Shown here in pieces: positions 10,241-21,300 of a stretch of 64,000 bases of DNA; within the stretch, counting starts at the first letter, position 1; each line of letters begins with the position of its first letter. Origin of the DNA: Siphonodentalium dalli (lineage: Eukaryota; Mollusca; Scaphopoda; Gadilida; Siphonodentaliidae). The notes beneath the pieces were generated by a model that was given only the letters and a program-made list of their open reading frames with translations, was not told the DNA's origin and searched no databases. Made by a program: the position numbers and the translations under genes. The stretch lies in NCBI GenBank assembly GCA_032622095.1, contig CP136062.1, positions 133,317,282 through 133,381,281 on the forward strand, given 5' to 3'.

Positions 10241-12648
10241 AATTAGTGTCTAGGGATACTTTCGTATGGGGAGTCTCATAAGCCTATTCGTTTGCCCGTG
10301 CGACGCGACCTTGACATTGAAATCGGGTCAATTCAAGGTAAAATCGCGAATTTTGATGGGATTTCGATGAAATTTGATACGTAGGGTTACTTTTGTCCAC
10401 TGAGTTTTTTGGACGGGTCGAGTCGTGACCCCGACCTGACCCTGACCTTCAAAATGATCAATTCGAGGTCAAATCGGGTAAAACCGGATGGATTTCGACG
10501 GGTACTTTTGTCGGGTAGTTTTGTAAGGGCAGTGTTTTGGACGGGTCAAATCGTGACCCCACCTGACCTTGACCTTCAAAATGGACAATTCAAGGTCAAT
10601 CGCGCAATTCGCCGAAAAGCAGAGGGGAAACAGCCCGGACGAAGTCGGGTCCACCTGCTAGTCTCTACTATATATTTTGAGACTTCCGTATATATACATA
10701 CTAGCCGATGAGCCCGACGTTGTCCGGGCTATTCAAAAACCAAATTTCAAGTCGATAGCTCTACCCAGCCCGACGTTGTCCGGGCTATTCAAAATCCAAA
10801 TTTCAAGTCGATAGCTCTACCCGTTTCCGAGATCTGGTCTGCGCATGCGCGAAGCTGGCGTCGCACGGGCTCGGCGACCGGATAAAATTCGTATCCGGGG
10901 CAAGATACATTCACATACCAAATTTCAAGTCATTAACGATCTTTATATTGACCATATTCGGAGGTGTTAAGGATTAACGCTCTTTATTGCAATGGACGTG
11001 GCTAAACGACTGACCCCATGCGTCCGAAATACGGATGCGAGACGAAATGAAATTATCTCGATTAAAAAGGCAGAATTGATCTAAGCAGCGATTGTTTACA
11101 ATTCAACGCAACGCTATCGCTCGAAATATTATGCAGAGAGATTTCACGACGGGATTAATTGACTGTCCGCTCTTTTCGGGGAGACGGGTACCATGAATTA
11201 ACTTATTGAAAAACAAACAATGCGTTGTCTGTCGTTCCTAGGAAGGGGGATTTCATCGGGTCAATTCGGGGACTAATCTAGGAACGGGGATGTTTAGGAC
11301 GGGTACCATGAATTATCTCATTGAAAAACAAACAATGCGTTGTCTGTCGTTCCTAGGAAGGGGGATTTCATCGGGTCAATTTTTCCGCCAGAAACAAAAA
11401 ATTAATTAAAAAAATTAATTAAAACAATTTAAAATTGTCATGTTTCTGACCAACCACGCCAGTGGTGGGCTAACCTGCTAGTCTAATATATATTTTGGGA
11501 CTGTCTGTTTGTTTGTTAGCTATGGCCGGGAAAACTGCCGGACGGATTTCGACCAAACTTCCTACCTAAGGGCAAAAACACAGATGACGTGTCGTCGCAT
11601 TGCTTTTGAGAAGCTCCGAGCACTCATTCTCCATTCCCACTGCCGCCGTCTTGGAATTGTGGGGGTTAATCGCGTGATAGTTAAAGAGCGTTCGTATACG
11701 CAGTGTCGTTCATAAAGAACGTGTCTGTGTCCAGACATGAGCGTGTTGTGTCTGTGTCAAGATATGAGCGTGTTGTGTGATCCTTAGGTCTGTGTTCGTA
11801 CTTAGGGGTTCCTAGGAATGGGGGAGATTTTCATCGGGTCAGTTTTTCCGCCCGATGTGACCTTCACTTTGAAACGGGTACCCACAAATTATATATATGT
11901 ATGTATGTGTCCGTTATAGACTCGAAAACGGCCCTACCGATGGAGTCCAAACTTGCTACATAGGGCCACTTGTGTCCGGGAACTCTCATGGACCAGTCAA
12001 ATTGTGACCCCGACCTGACCTTGACCTTCAAAATGATCAATTCAAGGTCAAAGCCCTGACGAAGTCGGGTCACCTGCTAGTGCTCTATATACAGGCAGGG
12101 GAGAATGGGTTTCGTTATTTGATCTTAATTTATTGAAGCCAATTAAATGTATATCGGTGGCCGCTATGGTGTTACAAGTTGAGCCGATATCTAAACCGCA
12201 TTAGTCCAGGAGATATTGATAGACCATTGCATGCACCCCCCCCCCCCACACATGACTCAACATCAGCCCACTCTTCCTCGGTGCCTCTTCTCAGTTATTA
12301 CTGGCGCTAACAAGAAAAAAATAGGAGACAAGATGGCGTCCATCATGGCGGTCAAATTCAAGATATTCACCAGGCCCCTTTGATCGCCATTATAGCAAAG
12401 ATAATATAACACGTGGTTTTATTCTCCACTCGATTCGTTATGCTAATAATGGCACCCTTAACCAACAAGAGAATCGCTAGGGCGTGACAGAAAACGCCCG
12501 TGTGAATTTCAACAAAGGGCCATAACGAGTAATCCATCTGCCAAATTTGAAAACAAACATATAACTATATGACCAAGAAAACCATATATAGTCAGAAATG
12601 GTAGCGCCATCAAGATCATATTATTAGCCATATATACAATACTAGAAG
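10241..12648. repeat. Gene-free block of short repeats, including GACCTTGA-type repeat fragments
   Basis: Fragments of one family recur here. Two pieces end at GAAGTCGGGT..ACCTGCTAGT (about 10640-10662 and 12055-12081) and carry AGGTCAAGGTCA-like motifs. Two short direct copies begin CCCGACGTTGTCCGGGCT (about 10710 and 10770). A direct repeat with period about 114 bp lies at 11189-11376 (ACAATGCGTTGTCTGTCG twice). A C-run is at 12235-12246. A dispersed motif CAGAAATGGTA lies near 12592. No protein-coding gene is supported. Confidence 0.6.
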
Positions 12649-13352
12649 GTGACCCGACTTCGTCCGGGCTATTCAAAAACCAAATTTCAAGTCGATTGCT
12701 CCACCCGTTTCCGAGATCTGGTCTGCGCATGCGCGAAGCTCGGCGACCCGATAAAATTCGTATCCGGGGCAAGATACATTCACATACCAAATTTCAAGTC
12801 GATAGCTCCACCCGTTTCCGAGATATATAGCCCAATGTCATTTGCGGATACCTCGGCCGGTGATGAGTTAACGCGACATCGGCCTGTTATTAAGAGTTAA
12901 CGCGATCACGTCAAGATATGTTGATCGCGTAATATATTTACGCAATGATTTTCGATGAGCGAAGCATGGTCACGCGTTCTTCCCGATAATTAAGGTAGAC
13001 ACCTTAAACGTACACAGGCGTGTGATACATCATTGGAAAGATGAAATGCCACAGATTCTAACCGTGCAAATTATATGACTGGCAATTTATTATTCGCGCT
13101 ATATCGAATCGATTTGTGAGCACCGAACTTAAATATATTAGCGCAAAACGGCGTAAAAACAGATTTGACCTCGGCACGTGAAAAGTTGACCTCGGATCTG
13201 AAAATCAATAGGCCTATGTTCGTCCCCGGCCGAAAATACACCCACATACCAAGTTTCATCGAAATCGGCGGGGTCATTTTCGAGTCCATCGATTACTGAC
13301 AGACAGACAGATAGATACACACACACACAGATCTTTCAAAATATATAATAGA
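12649..13352. repeat. Copy 1 of a repeat family of about 0.7 kb starting GGTGACCCGACTTCGTCC
   Basis: The head is GGTGACCCGACTTCGTCCGG at 12649 and the tail is CAAAATATATAATAGACT at about 13335-13352, after a CA microsatellite. The inner sequence carries GCGCAAAACGGCGTAAAAAC. Its tail half is 85-90 percent alike by eye to 13845-14130. The head is the inverse of the ends seen at 10640 and 12055, so the family has inverted-repeat ends or was fragmented in both orientations. Not coding. Superfamily unknown. Confidence 0.6.
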
Positions 13353-14132
13353 CTAAAAGGTGACCCGACTTCGTCCGGGGTTTGACCTTGAATTGTCTAT
13401 TTTGAAGGCCAAGGTCAAGTGGGGTCACGATTTGACCCGTCCAAAACACAGTGCCCGAACAAAAGTACCCGACAAAAGTACCCGTCGAAATCCATCCGGT
13501 TTTACCCGATTTTACCTTTTAACCCGATTTGATTTCCACTCAAGTATATAAACGCGCCTCATATACACACGCTCATTAATTATCAAGTTTCAACGTAAAG
13601 ATAAATTACCATCGGTGCCCGAGATATCGCCAAGACGTCTGAAACAGTCAAATGCATCGGCCTGTTAAGAGTTAACGTGATCTAACTTTATGACCTCTAA
13701 CGACGTCATAGAAGTTACGCATTGTTTTTACCCTGATAGAAGATCGTACCACTTCTTCTTAATAATTGAGGCAGATAACTAAAACGGATACATACATATT
13801 ATATATCGTTGGAAAGAGGAAACACGAAAGATTCTCATAGTGTCATTATTATGACTGGCATGTTATTATTCGCGCTGTTTCGAATCGATTTGTAAGCACC
13901 GAACTGAAATATATTAGCGCAAAACGGCGTAAAAACAGATTTGACCTCGGCACGTGAAAAGTTGACCTCGCACGGACAAATTAATAGGCCTATGTTAGTC
14001 CTGACCCGAAAATACCCCCACATACCAAGTTTCATCGAAATCGGCTGGGCTATTTTCGAGTCCATCGATTACTGACAGACAGACACACACACACACACAC
14101 ACACACAGATCTTCCAAAATATATAATAGATA
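13353..14132. repeat. Copy 2 of the same repeat family, directly abutting copy 1
   Basis: It has the same head (AAGGTGACCCGACTTCGTCC), then a segment with AAGGTCAAGT and ACGATTTGACCCGTCC, and the same tail with a longer CA tract (14082-14106) and ATATATAATAGAT. Copies 1 and 2 stand head to tail without a spacer. Confidence 0.6.
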
Positions 14133-14489
14133 ACAACTTTATTGTCGTGATTGTGAAAAATCTGTATATAAGTAACGCCTATGTATAGTTGATTATATGT
14201 GATATTTGTTTTCTAATTTTATTTGAAATGGTGGTCTGAGTAGCGCATGAAATAGCATGCAAAAATAATAATCGGGCAAAAATTTGCGATCTTCGTAACA
14301 TGGTTCAAGTACGAGCACGTTTCTAATCACATTTAGTATCCAATTACGCAAATACGGAGTATGTTTTAATCACAATAGTCCAACACCTCCTGCGACAGGG
14401 TCAGATATACTTGCCAATATACACCATAGGAGGGCGTAATGCTGATCTAAGAATGCCCTCAGGAGGCTCAGGTAATGCACTCCTGATAT
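14133..14489. other. No recognisable feature
   Basis: AT-rich sequence between the repeat family and the minisatellite. I see no coding frame, no hairpin and no repeat apart from a short TAGGAGGGCGTAATG motif near 14430 that has a similar copy near 40137. Confidence 0.5.
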
Positions 14490-14931
14490 GACCTCTCTTA
14501 AGGATTAATCAAAACACATGTATGGTTCCATGAGGGTAAATTAAAATATGGTCACACACAGAGAGGGTTAATTGAAATATGGTCCTATGAGGGTAAATTA
14601 AAATATGGTCACATCACGGTTAAATAAAATATGGCCCCATGAGGTTTAATTAATATATCGTCAAATGGGGGTTAACAAAAAATATGGTCCCATAATGGTT
14701 AATTAAAATTGTACCTTGATTGTTATTTAATATATCGTTCCATGAGTGTTAATAAAAATATGGACCCATGGGGGTGGGGGGGGGGGTAAATGAAATATGG
14801 TCCCATTAAGGTCAATTAAAATATGGTAACTTGACTTCCATTATGAGGGTTAATTAAAATAAAAATATGGTGTCATCAGTGTTGATTAAACTACGGTCCC
14901 ACTGGGGTGAAACACAATATAGTCCCATGAG
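14490..14931. repeat. Degenerate minisatellite (period about 27 bp), left of the Polinton
   Basis: About 15 variants of a unit close to GGTTAATTAAAATATGGTCC followed by CATGAG. The array resumes on the right of the Polinton at 29326-29400, so the element landed inside it. The CATGAG target is itself part of the repeat unit. Confidence 0.85.
14926..14931. repeat. Left target-site duplication CATGAG
   Basis: CATGAG directly precedes the AGTAGTATAG terminus and recurs directly after the right terminus at 29320-29325. The 6-bp length fits Polintons. A caution is that CATGAG also occurs in the surrounding minisatellite unit, so one match alone would be weaker evidence than usual. Confidence 0.85.
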
Positions 14932-15348
14932 AGTAGTATAGTCTACGTTTTCTAGTAGATGGTTTGACTTGACTTTGCTCCACTCCTGATCCTGAGCTAA
15001 CCGGGGTTTATAGGTCACGCCGCGTGGGTGTATATATCGGTGAAGGTTATCGCCATAATAACGCGTGGCGGGTACGTCTAGTCAAGGACGAACAAAATAA
15101 TTCCGCAACAAGCGGGCCGAGGTTATCACGAGAACAGCGCGTTATCGGGGGGGGGGGGGGGGGGGCAGTACGTGTAGGTTATATATATCTATTCGGCGAA
15201 GGTTATCACCATAATAGCGTATAAACGACGCGCGTACGTCTAGGTCCCGGGCGAACAATTCGGCGAAGGTTATCACGAGAATAGCGCGTGATCACGGGTG
15301 TATATATCTAGGTCACGGGTAAACGATATATTCCGCAACAAATCGGCG
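14932..15348. repeat. Left terminal inverted repeat of the Polinton
   Basis: It matches 28915-29319 in inverse. The first 170 bases differ by only about two changes. The inner part consists of diverged repeats of about 80 bp with the core GGTTATCACGAGAATAGCGC, then TATATATCTAGGTCACGGG. A run of about 18 G at 15149-15166 replaces a shorter G run in the right TIR. Confidence 0.92.
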
Positions 15349-15940
15349 GGGCACGGAGCCAAGGTTTTAATGGGGTAGGGTATAACTGAACGATAAACGC
15401 GGTAGGGTTTTGTACTACAGCAGCTGGTAAATAATTGTTAATTAGTAGACAGAGATAGAACATAAAACGCGAGGTATCCGTTAATTAGCTGACGTTTCTA
15501 TTTTGAGTAAAAACAATTTCGTTTAGTGTGTGTGTATCGTTTTAATGGGGTAGTATAGGACTATAAATATGTTCGGCTCACGAGAACAAATACTATAACC
15601 GGCTGAAGCTATATCACTGACGCCCGTTTCGTTTGGTCTGACGCCAATACAGAGGGCGGGTATAAACGAAAGGCTCAGTATATAAACGTCGAATGGATAC
15701 TGTTACACAATATCGGGAATATATTTCCAACTATATATGTTCTAATATATAATTATTTAGTTTTAGTTAATAAAAGTTGGATCACAATTGTTTTAAATCA
15801 GGAAGTATTCTATTAAGGATAAACACAAAACCAGGTACGTATATTTATATTTATTCAATTGTCTTTATTTCCGGAAGTCTTGTTCAATCATAGTTTTGAG
15901 AATATATACTCCAAACCACTGTTACTCTTATTGGAGGGTA
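15349..15940. other. Polinton left subterminal region, no gene seen
   Basis: AT-rich spacer between the left TIR and the first possible reading frame. There is no frame above 60 aa that looks coding. A short repeated phrase TTTTAATGGGGTAG occurs at about 15366 and 15540. The latter half (15680-15780) is very AT-rich and may hold a promoter or a 3' end, but nothing specific can be assigned. Confidence 0.4.
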
Positions 15941-16270
15941 CTAACTTATAAATACACACGAGTATGGATAACTGACCTCTTTCACCCACGAAGATAACTC
16001 TATTAATAAGTTTCGATCAGCTTGTGTGTCCACACCAAATTTTAATCCCCAATACTCCAGCTCATTTGCAGATTTAGGGTTTGAATATTCTTCAGAGTCA
16101 GAGCCGCGTTGAATAAGTTTTAGAATTATAAGTAGATAATGCCGTGTCGTATCGTCTTTTGCGGGTCCTACTTGTTTGACCTTTCGTTTCTCGGTAGTAC
16201 TAGGTAGGGCGTTATAAGTGGAAGGCAAGGAATCAATAGTAGAATTAAAGCTGATGGAGGTTAATGGCAA
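15941..16270 (-). CDS. Hypothetical Polinton reading frame without an ATG
   Basis: The frame of about 109 codons has a serine/threonine-rich start with two LPST/LPSTT-like repeats, a basic KRKVK patch and a helical, acidic C-terminal half containing ELEYWGLKFG. It contains no methionine codon at all and upstream runs into a stop, so it could be expressed only by splicing from an upstream exon or by a non-ATG start. It may also be a decayed remnant. It lies divergent to the polymerase at the left end of the element. I do not recognise a family. Confidence 0.3.
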   Translation of the reverse strand: MPLTSISFNSTIDSLPSTYNALPSTTEKRKVKQVGPAKDDTTRHYLLIILKLIQRGSDSEEYSNPKSANELEYWGLKFGVDTQADRNLLIELSSWVKEVSYPYSCVFIS

Positions 16271-16549
16271 GCTTTTATTAGTAGTACATATCTGTCAGAA
16301 GTTGCTGGTAAACTCTCACTAGAATTAGAAGGTGCAGTAAATCCATATGTATATCACAAGATGTCTGAAGTTGATGCAATAGTAATAGGGTACTAAATCC
16401 CCTACTAGAAATAGACAGTACTACAGATGTGTTGGAACGTAGCAGCAAGAACAGAGGAATCCTCACCGCTTATTACTATACATACAAATACCTCTATAGT
16501 GCGGGTGCCAGAAGGTTATGAATTGTGATTATATATAGTGAACAGAGAA

Positions 16550-16855
16550 AATGTTGGCACACACCTATAAGTCTAACGCCTATATAATTGCGATGGAAAT
16601 ATTACCAGGCAACAGCTTATGTATGCACCGGTCTATTTTAGTCTTAATTATCATTGTGTACGTATCCCAGCTAATATATTGTAGAGTGAGACGCAATGCC
16701 AAAAATGTTGGCACGGATCAATAAGTCGAACACCCAGATAATTGCCAGGAAATACTGCCAGGTAACCGGCGTATGTACGCTCTGATCTATGTTAGTCTTA
16801 ATTAGCCTTGTGCACGTATGTCGGGAGCCAATATATATATATATTATAGCGGGTT
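16550..16855. repeat. Two direct repeats of about 150 bp upstream of the polymerase gene
   Basis: Both begin ATGTTGGCAC (about 16551 and 16707), then share ATAAGTC.AAC, TATGTTAGTCTTAATTA-like and GTACGTAT-like stretches and end in a TATATATATTATA-rich tract. They lie between the divergent hypothetical frame and polymerase exon 1, a position where a promoter is expected. A regulatory role is inference only. Confidence 0.6.
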
Positions 16856-16965
16856 TAGTCTACTTTCCTATGCAGGTAAACTAACACTACAGAGTTTGGA
16901 AAATCGGACGACAGAAATACGAGCTTTATAGTCAACAGGCGGAAGTTCTAAACGGAAATAATACA

Positions 16966-18308
16966 ATGGTATGTATAATTAAAAAAAAAAATTTGGTTTT
17001 AAAAAAAAAAGTTTAAAAAAAAAAAAAAAAAAAAAAATGTTTTTTTTCTTCAAAATTTATGTTTTTTTTCAAAAAAAAAATTTGGTTTTCCAAAAAAAAA
17101 AAAAAATTTAAATTTTTTTTCAATTTTTTTTCTCTCAACAATATAGTCATGTGATATATCAAATTACTCGTCTCCACGTATCGACTACAACGCAGCAATT
17201 TTTATCAAAATTGTATGTATATATTTTGAATTATTTAAAGAAATGTTATAACACTATTTCCAAATGCTAAATATTGGGGTTATATTACTGCCCTATATCA
17301 AAATGTTTTTTTTTTTTTTGGTGTTTTTTACCTTCTTCTTATTACTCCTTGTATTCCCTTTTAGGAAATCGACCGCGACAAAGTACCATCACCACCACCA
17401 CCACTATCAACTTCTATTGTATCAAACACAAAGATATATCAAGAAAAATGTCCAAAGTGCGAATATATTTCCCAATCAAAGGTCGACAAGATTAATCATG
17501 AAGATTTACATAGGACATTGGATAATATCTGCCAAACGTATTCCGTGAGTATTATCTTTATATGTATAGTTGTATTTATTATACCTAAATAAATTTTCTA
17601 ATTGTAGGGGAAATAAATTCTGTGGAAGTCAATTATTTATTTACTTCTATTTAAAGGTTACTCCCAGTGAATTCGCCTGCAGTCAGTGTGACAAGGTGTA
17701 TACTCAGAAGAACAACCTCTCTCGCCACCTGCGGGCACAACACGACGGTATTCAATACCCGTGTTCAAAATGCGGTAAACTATTCAAATACAGAAGCGAT
17801 AGCGTGAAACACGAGAAGACCTGCGGAAGTGTGTTGTATTATCACAAGGTACGTATGATATATGTTTAGTGGTAAAAAATAAAAAAAAAACTATCCTTTT
17901 GATGTAGGTGGGATAGATATTATGTAACTATATACGACGCAGTATCAGTATTTTTTTTATTTTCAGGAGATCGTATTCGCTTGCGATCAGTGTGACAAGA
18001 CGTTTACCCAAAAGAAAAACCTAGCTCGTCACGAGCGGAAGCAACACGACGGCGTTCAATATCCGTGCTCAAAATGTAGTAAAGTATACAAATATAGAAG
18101 CGATAGGGTGAAACACGAGAAGGTATGCCCGGGTACCCGTGCCTCGTATTCGTGTTCAATATGCTCCAAGTCGTTCGAAGATAAAAGCAACAAGAAGAAA
18201 CACGAACTGGTATGCGTCGGTACCGACCACGTGTGTGACGTTTGTCAAATGAGGTGTTCTACAGCGGGGGGACTCAGACAACATAACGACACTCATCAAA
18301 GACAATAG
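16966..18308 (+). CDS. Spliced N-terminal zinc-finger region of the Polinton DNA polymerase
   Basis: Four pieces fit together in phase 0. ATG at 16966-16968 is followed at once by GTATGT. An exon at 17365-17544 lies between a pyrimidine tract with TTTTAG and a GTGAGT; it encodes a proline-rich start and a CPKC..H..C finger. An exon at 17657-17848 (after TTTAAAG, before GTACGT) encodes two C2H2 fingers (CSQCDKVYTQ, CSKCGKLF). The last exon begins at 17967 after TTTTCAG and encodes four more fingers (CDQCDKTFTQ, CSKCSKVY, CSICSKSF, CDVCQMRC) before a TAG at 18306. The TAG is in the frame of the polymerase, and another finger (CCRQCTEKF) and the polymerase follow without further stop. I infer one long gene with a premature TAG. 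A separate zinc-finger protein ending here is the alternative. Confidence 0.65.
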
Positions 18309-21300
18309 AAAAGAAAACGTAGCGATATAACTTATTCCGTAGCGGCCAAACGTCCTAAAAGAAAAGTACCAATAAATTATTATTGCTGTCGGCAATGCAC
18401 CGAAAAATTCCCTGATCGACACAAGTTATATCTGCACAGAAAAAATATACACTTTCAAACCGGAGGTGGTATACAGAAAACACCGTGGGGAAACGAGCCA
18501 CCGCCGTGGCAAGATAACACCGGAGCGAACGACTCTGATTTAGAAGAAGCGTATTTAGCTAATAGGGACACCATATTACAACAACACAAAAAAGGAGCGA
18601 TATATAACTTATACAATTTCCCACTAAGCAACGAGGTCACTATAAAAACACTGATCACTTGTATAAGAAAAATATATAAGGACAAGAAAAGCGCTATGCG
18701 TCTAAACCTAATGTTCGGAGTAATATTGAAGAACAAAGATAATGGCAGATACCGCTACTACGCCCCGTATAAGAACAGCGCCGTATTTGATACCCCGGTG
18801 TACCTTTCCAGGAGGGTGGATATCAGAAAGTTGAAATCCAGATTGAGTGAAATGGATATGACCGCAGTTCTGCTGAAATCGAGACCCGACACCGCCTGGG
18901 TTCCGGTGTTAATAACCAACGTAAATTTCGAGGTTTTCGGCTTGAACTATCCAGTAGGAAGAGGGGACGTCCCAGATTATCTCACGCGAAAGATGAGTAT
19001 TCACACTCTAATCAACAATGTACAAGGCGGACGACGATACAACGACAACCTATGCGCTTTTCGCTGTATCGCGCTCCACAAAGGATATAAACTTTATAAT
19101 CTGGAAAATGCGACCAAGCAATATTTCAGCGAGTGGAAAAAGTATAAATCAATCGGCAAGCGATTCGACGGAGTATATTTCGAAGAGTTTCCCGACATCG
19201 AAAAGTTGTTCAATCTAAACCTGGAGGCCTACAGTTTGAACGAAGAGGGTTTCGCCGTATCAGTGTACGCGTCCAGGGGAAAGCACGATACAACCCTATA
19301 CGTCAATATTCACGAAAATCACATGATGTATATAAAGAATTTCCCTCAATATGCGAGCAAGTACCAATGCGTGAACTGCGATCGCCACTTTCCGAAAGCT
19401 CATAACTTACGACGACACCAAGTAATTTGCGTCAACCAGACGGAGTTCGTATACCCCGGTGGGTTTTACATGGATTTCGAAAGCATCTTCGTCCAGTTGG
19501 AACAACAAGGCATACACGTACCGAAGAACGAGCGAATATACGCGTGGTTTATTTGTTTCGATTACGAGTCGCTTCTTCAAAAGGTGGAGAATGACGTATC
19601 CGGTCAGAATCTGGAATGGATTCAGAAACACGTACCCGTAAGCGTATCTATCTGCAGTAATATCGAAGGACATACCGAACCTTTCTGTATAGTGGAACCC
19701 GACACTAATACTCTGGTGGAATGTATGGTGGCTTCTATGTACGAGATATACGCGACCGTCTCTGAGTTGGCGGAGGATAAATGGGGTTGGGTGGTGCAAG
19801 AAATTAACGAGAAAATGAAGGCTGAGAATGATGATGATGATGATGATGATGATGAGGATGATGACGATGACGAAGACGGCTGTAATAAGAAGAGGAAGAA
19901 GCACACAACCTTAAGTAGTTTACTCGGCAAATTCTCTCAATATATGTCTCAAGTCCCCGTCTTGGGATTTAACGCATCAAACTATGACTTGAATTTGATT
20001 AAGATTTGCCTAGCCAGACACTTGAACTTACACGACGAGGAGCGAGTGTTCGTGGTCAAGAAGAACAACTCGTACATGTGTATAGCTTCTAAGCGACTCA
20101 AATTCCTCGATATATCTCATTACCTATCGCCGGGTTCGTCTTACGTGAAATTCCTCAAGGCGTACGACGTCAAAGAAACGAAAGGTTTCTTTCCCTACGA
20201 CTTTTTTGACGATATCGACAAGTTGAATGCGAAGCGACTACCGCCTCACGAAGCCTTCTACAACTCGATGTCATAATCAAATATCAGCGAAGCCGACTAC
20301 GCTTACTGTCAGCTCGTGTGGGAAACCGAAGGTATGGCGACCTTTAAAGATTTTCTCGTATGGTACAACAACAGAGACGTCAAACCCTTCGTGACTGCGG
20401 TCGAACGTTTGCAAACTTTTTATTTCGATCAAAATATCGACGTCTTCAAAACCGCTATATCAATACCCGGAATCGCCAGGCAATTGGCCTTTCGTGCCGC
20501 GCGTGAAAACGACGCGAACTTCGCGCTGTTCGGAAAGAACGATTCGTCCTTGTTCAAAACGGTGAAGGATAATCTCACGGGAGGGCCCGCGATAATCTTT
20601 ACCAAAAATCACTGCGGCGGAAAAACATTTATCAGAGCCGGGAGCGATTTATGTCAATCAGTACAGGGTTTCGACGCCAATGCCCTTTATTTGAATTCCG
20701 AGAAAGCGATGCCGGTCGGTGCTTATATTATAAGAAGGGCCGAGAACGAATTCAAACCCGAATTACGAGATAAATTCTTATCCGCCTACCATTGGATGGA
20801 TTGGCTCACGCGTCACGAAGGTCTAGATATCCAACACAAAATGAACAGCGGCTTCGAAGTACGAATCGGCAAGTTTCCGGTCGACGGTTTTCAACCGGCT
20901 AAAGACGAGCACGGTCGAGCGATTATCTTCCAATTCCACGGCTGTTGGTTTCACGGACATTCGGGTTGTTCAGTCACCCGTAATATAACGAACGAGAAAT
21001 GGTTGAAGACTAGAGAAGCCAAATTTAAAAAAACGAACGAGACCACCGAATATTTCCGAAGTTTGGGTTACGAAGTCAGAGAAATATGGGAATGCGAATA
21101 TAAAGAATACTGCCGAAATACTCCGAAGATCTACCAATTCATCAACGCTACGAGGCCTCAATTTTTCCGTCGCCACAGACAACGGGTGAGCGAGGAAGAG
21201 ATTTTGAAAGGTATCACGGACGATGAGCTGTTCGGAATGATCGAGGTCGATATAGAAGTTCCCGTCGAATGGCCGACTTCGCTGCCCTCGACACCCGCAC

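Noticed and set aside
17013-17198. Phenylalanine/lysine-rich frame
   Set aside because: It comes from A and T runs that I place in the first intron of the polymerase gene.
19407-19930. Minus-strand frames rich in isoleucine or serine
   Set aside because: Shadows of the acidic GAT-repeat stretch of the polymerase.
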